64,000 nt of DNA, from positions 124,001-188,000 of the forward strand of contig JANSYL010000002.1 in NCBI GenBank assembly GCA_024742455.1, given 5' to 3'. The stretch is from Paracoccaceae bacterium (GTDB taxonomy: Bacteria > Pseudomonadota > Alphaproteobacteria > Rhodobacterales > Rhodobacteraceae). The position numbers and the translations under genes were made by a program. Shown piece after piece: positions 63,934 to 64,000 of this stretch. The notes beneath the pieces were generated by a model, which was not told the origin of the DNA, ran no database searches, and saw only the letters and a program-made list of their open reading frames with translations. Numbering within the stretch: position 1 is the stretch's first letter; every line of letters begins with the position of its first letter.

Positions 63934-64000
63934 TCCGCCGCCGCGCCTGTTCAGGGTTAACGCAACGCCAAAAATCCCGGCGGTTTGCCCAAGGCCCACC

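Overview
The window reads as chromosomal DNA of a high-GC alphaproteobacterium, most likely a member of the Rhodobacteraceae (Roseobacter/Rhodobacter group). Supporting signs are the petABC (bc1) operon, a Rhodobacter-type porin, a CenR-like response regulator, Hint-domain proteins, an RTX protein, a GAAC-N7-GAAC LexA box and the DgcN/DgcA D-glutamate pair. Coding density is very high, many neighbouring genes overlap by 1-25 bases, and four convergent gene pairs share a palindromic stop tetranucleotide.

Layout. 1-9.5 kb: a truncated amidase, a UbiH-type hydroxylase, a small Trm112-like protein with a Lon-N-domain protein and a CnoX-type thioredoxin, exonuclease III, a CenR-like regulator, ribA with an L,D-transpeptidase, a YggS-type PLP protein and a porin. 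9.4-10.9 kb: the one clearly foreign-looking patch, a low-GC intact tyrosine recombinase with no cargo lying between the porin, whose 5' end is abnormal, and a tRNA-Lys gene. A 10-base inverted repeat flanks the DNA between porin and recombinase. 11-23 kb: dapF-mtaB, a small cluster (unknown protein, GST, GNAT), petABC, the thiBPQ thiamine transporter behind a TPP riboswitch, aroC, a DMT transporter and HU. 23-32.5 kb: AMP nucleosidase with adenine deaminase, a sulfotransferase-like protein, msrA, yggT, a thioesterase, an MFS permease with MepA, and a LOG-family hydrolase. 32.6-39.2 kb: dapD, a MipA/OmpV protein, a lytic transglycosylase, RNase R and dapE. 39.5-46.7 kb: two adjacent Hint-domain proteins, small proteins, a MOSC protein, imuB with its own LexA box, and an RTX-repeat protein. 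46.7-52.9 kb: a class IV aminotransferase, a secreted esterase-like protein, a perfect (CCG)24 tract, dgcN-dgcA, a CGNR zinc-finger protein and a glutathionyl-hydroquinone-reductase-like GST. 52.9-64 kb: two cobalamin genes, a second lytic transglycosylase, smc, rsfS-rlmH and a capsule-export set (kpsM divergent from kpsE-kpsT).

Functional themes. The genes include DAP/lysine and peptidoglycan metabolism (dapF, dapD, dapE, L,D-transpeptidase, MepA, two lytic transglycosylases), purine salvage (amn-ade), thiamine uptake, cobalamin synthesis, respiration (bc1), D-amino acid use (Dat-like transaminase, DgcN/DgcA) and surface or secreted proteins (porin, Hint, RTX, capsule export). The most unusual spot is the porin/recombinase junction at about 9.44-9.70 kb, which could be a site-specific recombination or phase-variation locus, or simply a broken porin 5' end. 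Other points worth a second look are the (CCG)24 tract, the tandem Hint proteins (one lacking the nucleophilic Cys), the orphan SOS-boxed imuB, and the apparent non-ATG starts of smc and rsfS. All identifications come from reading motifs by eye; no database search was run.
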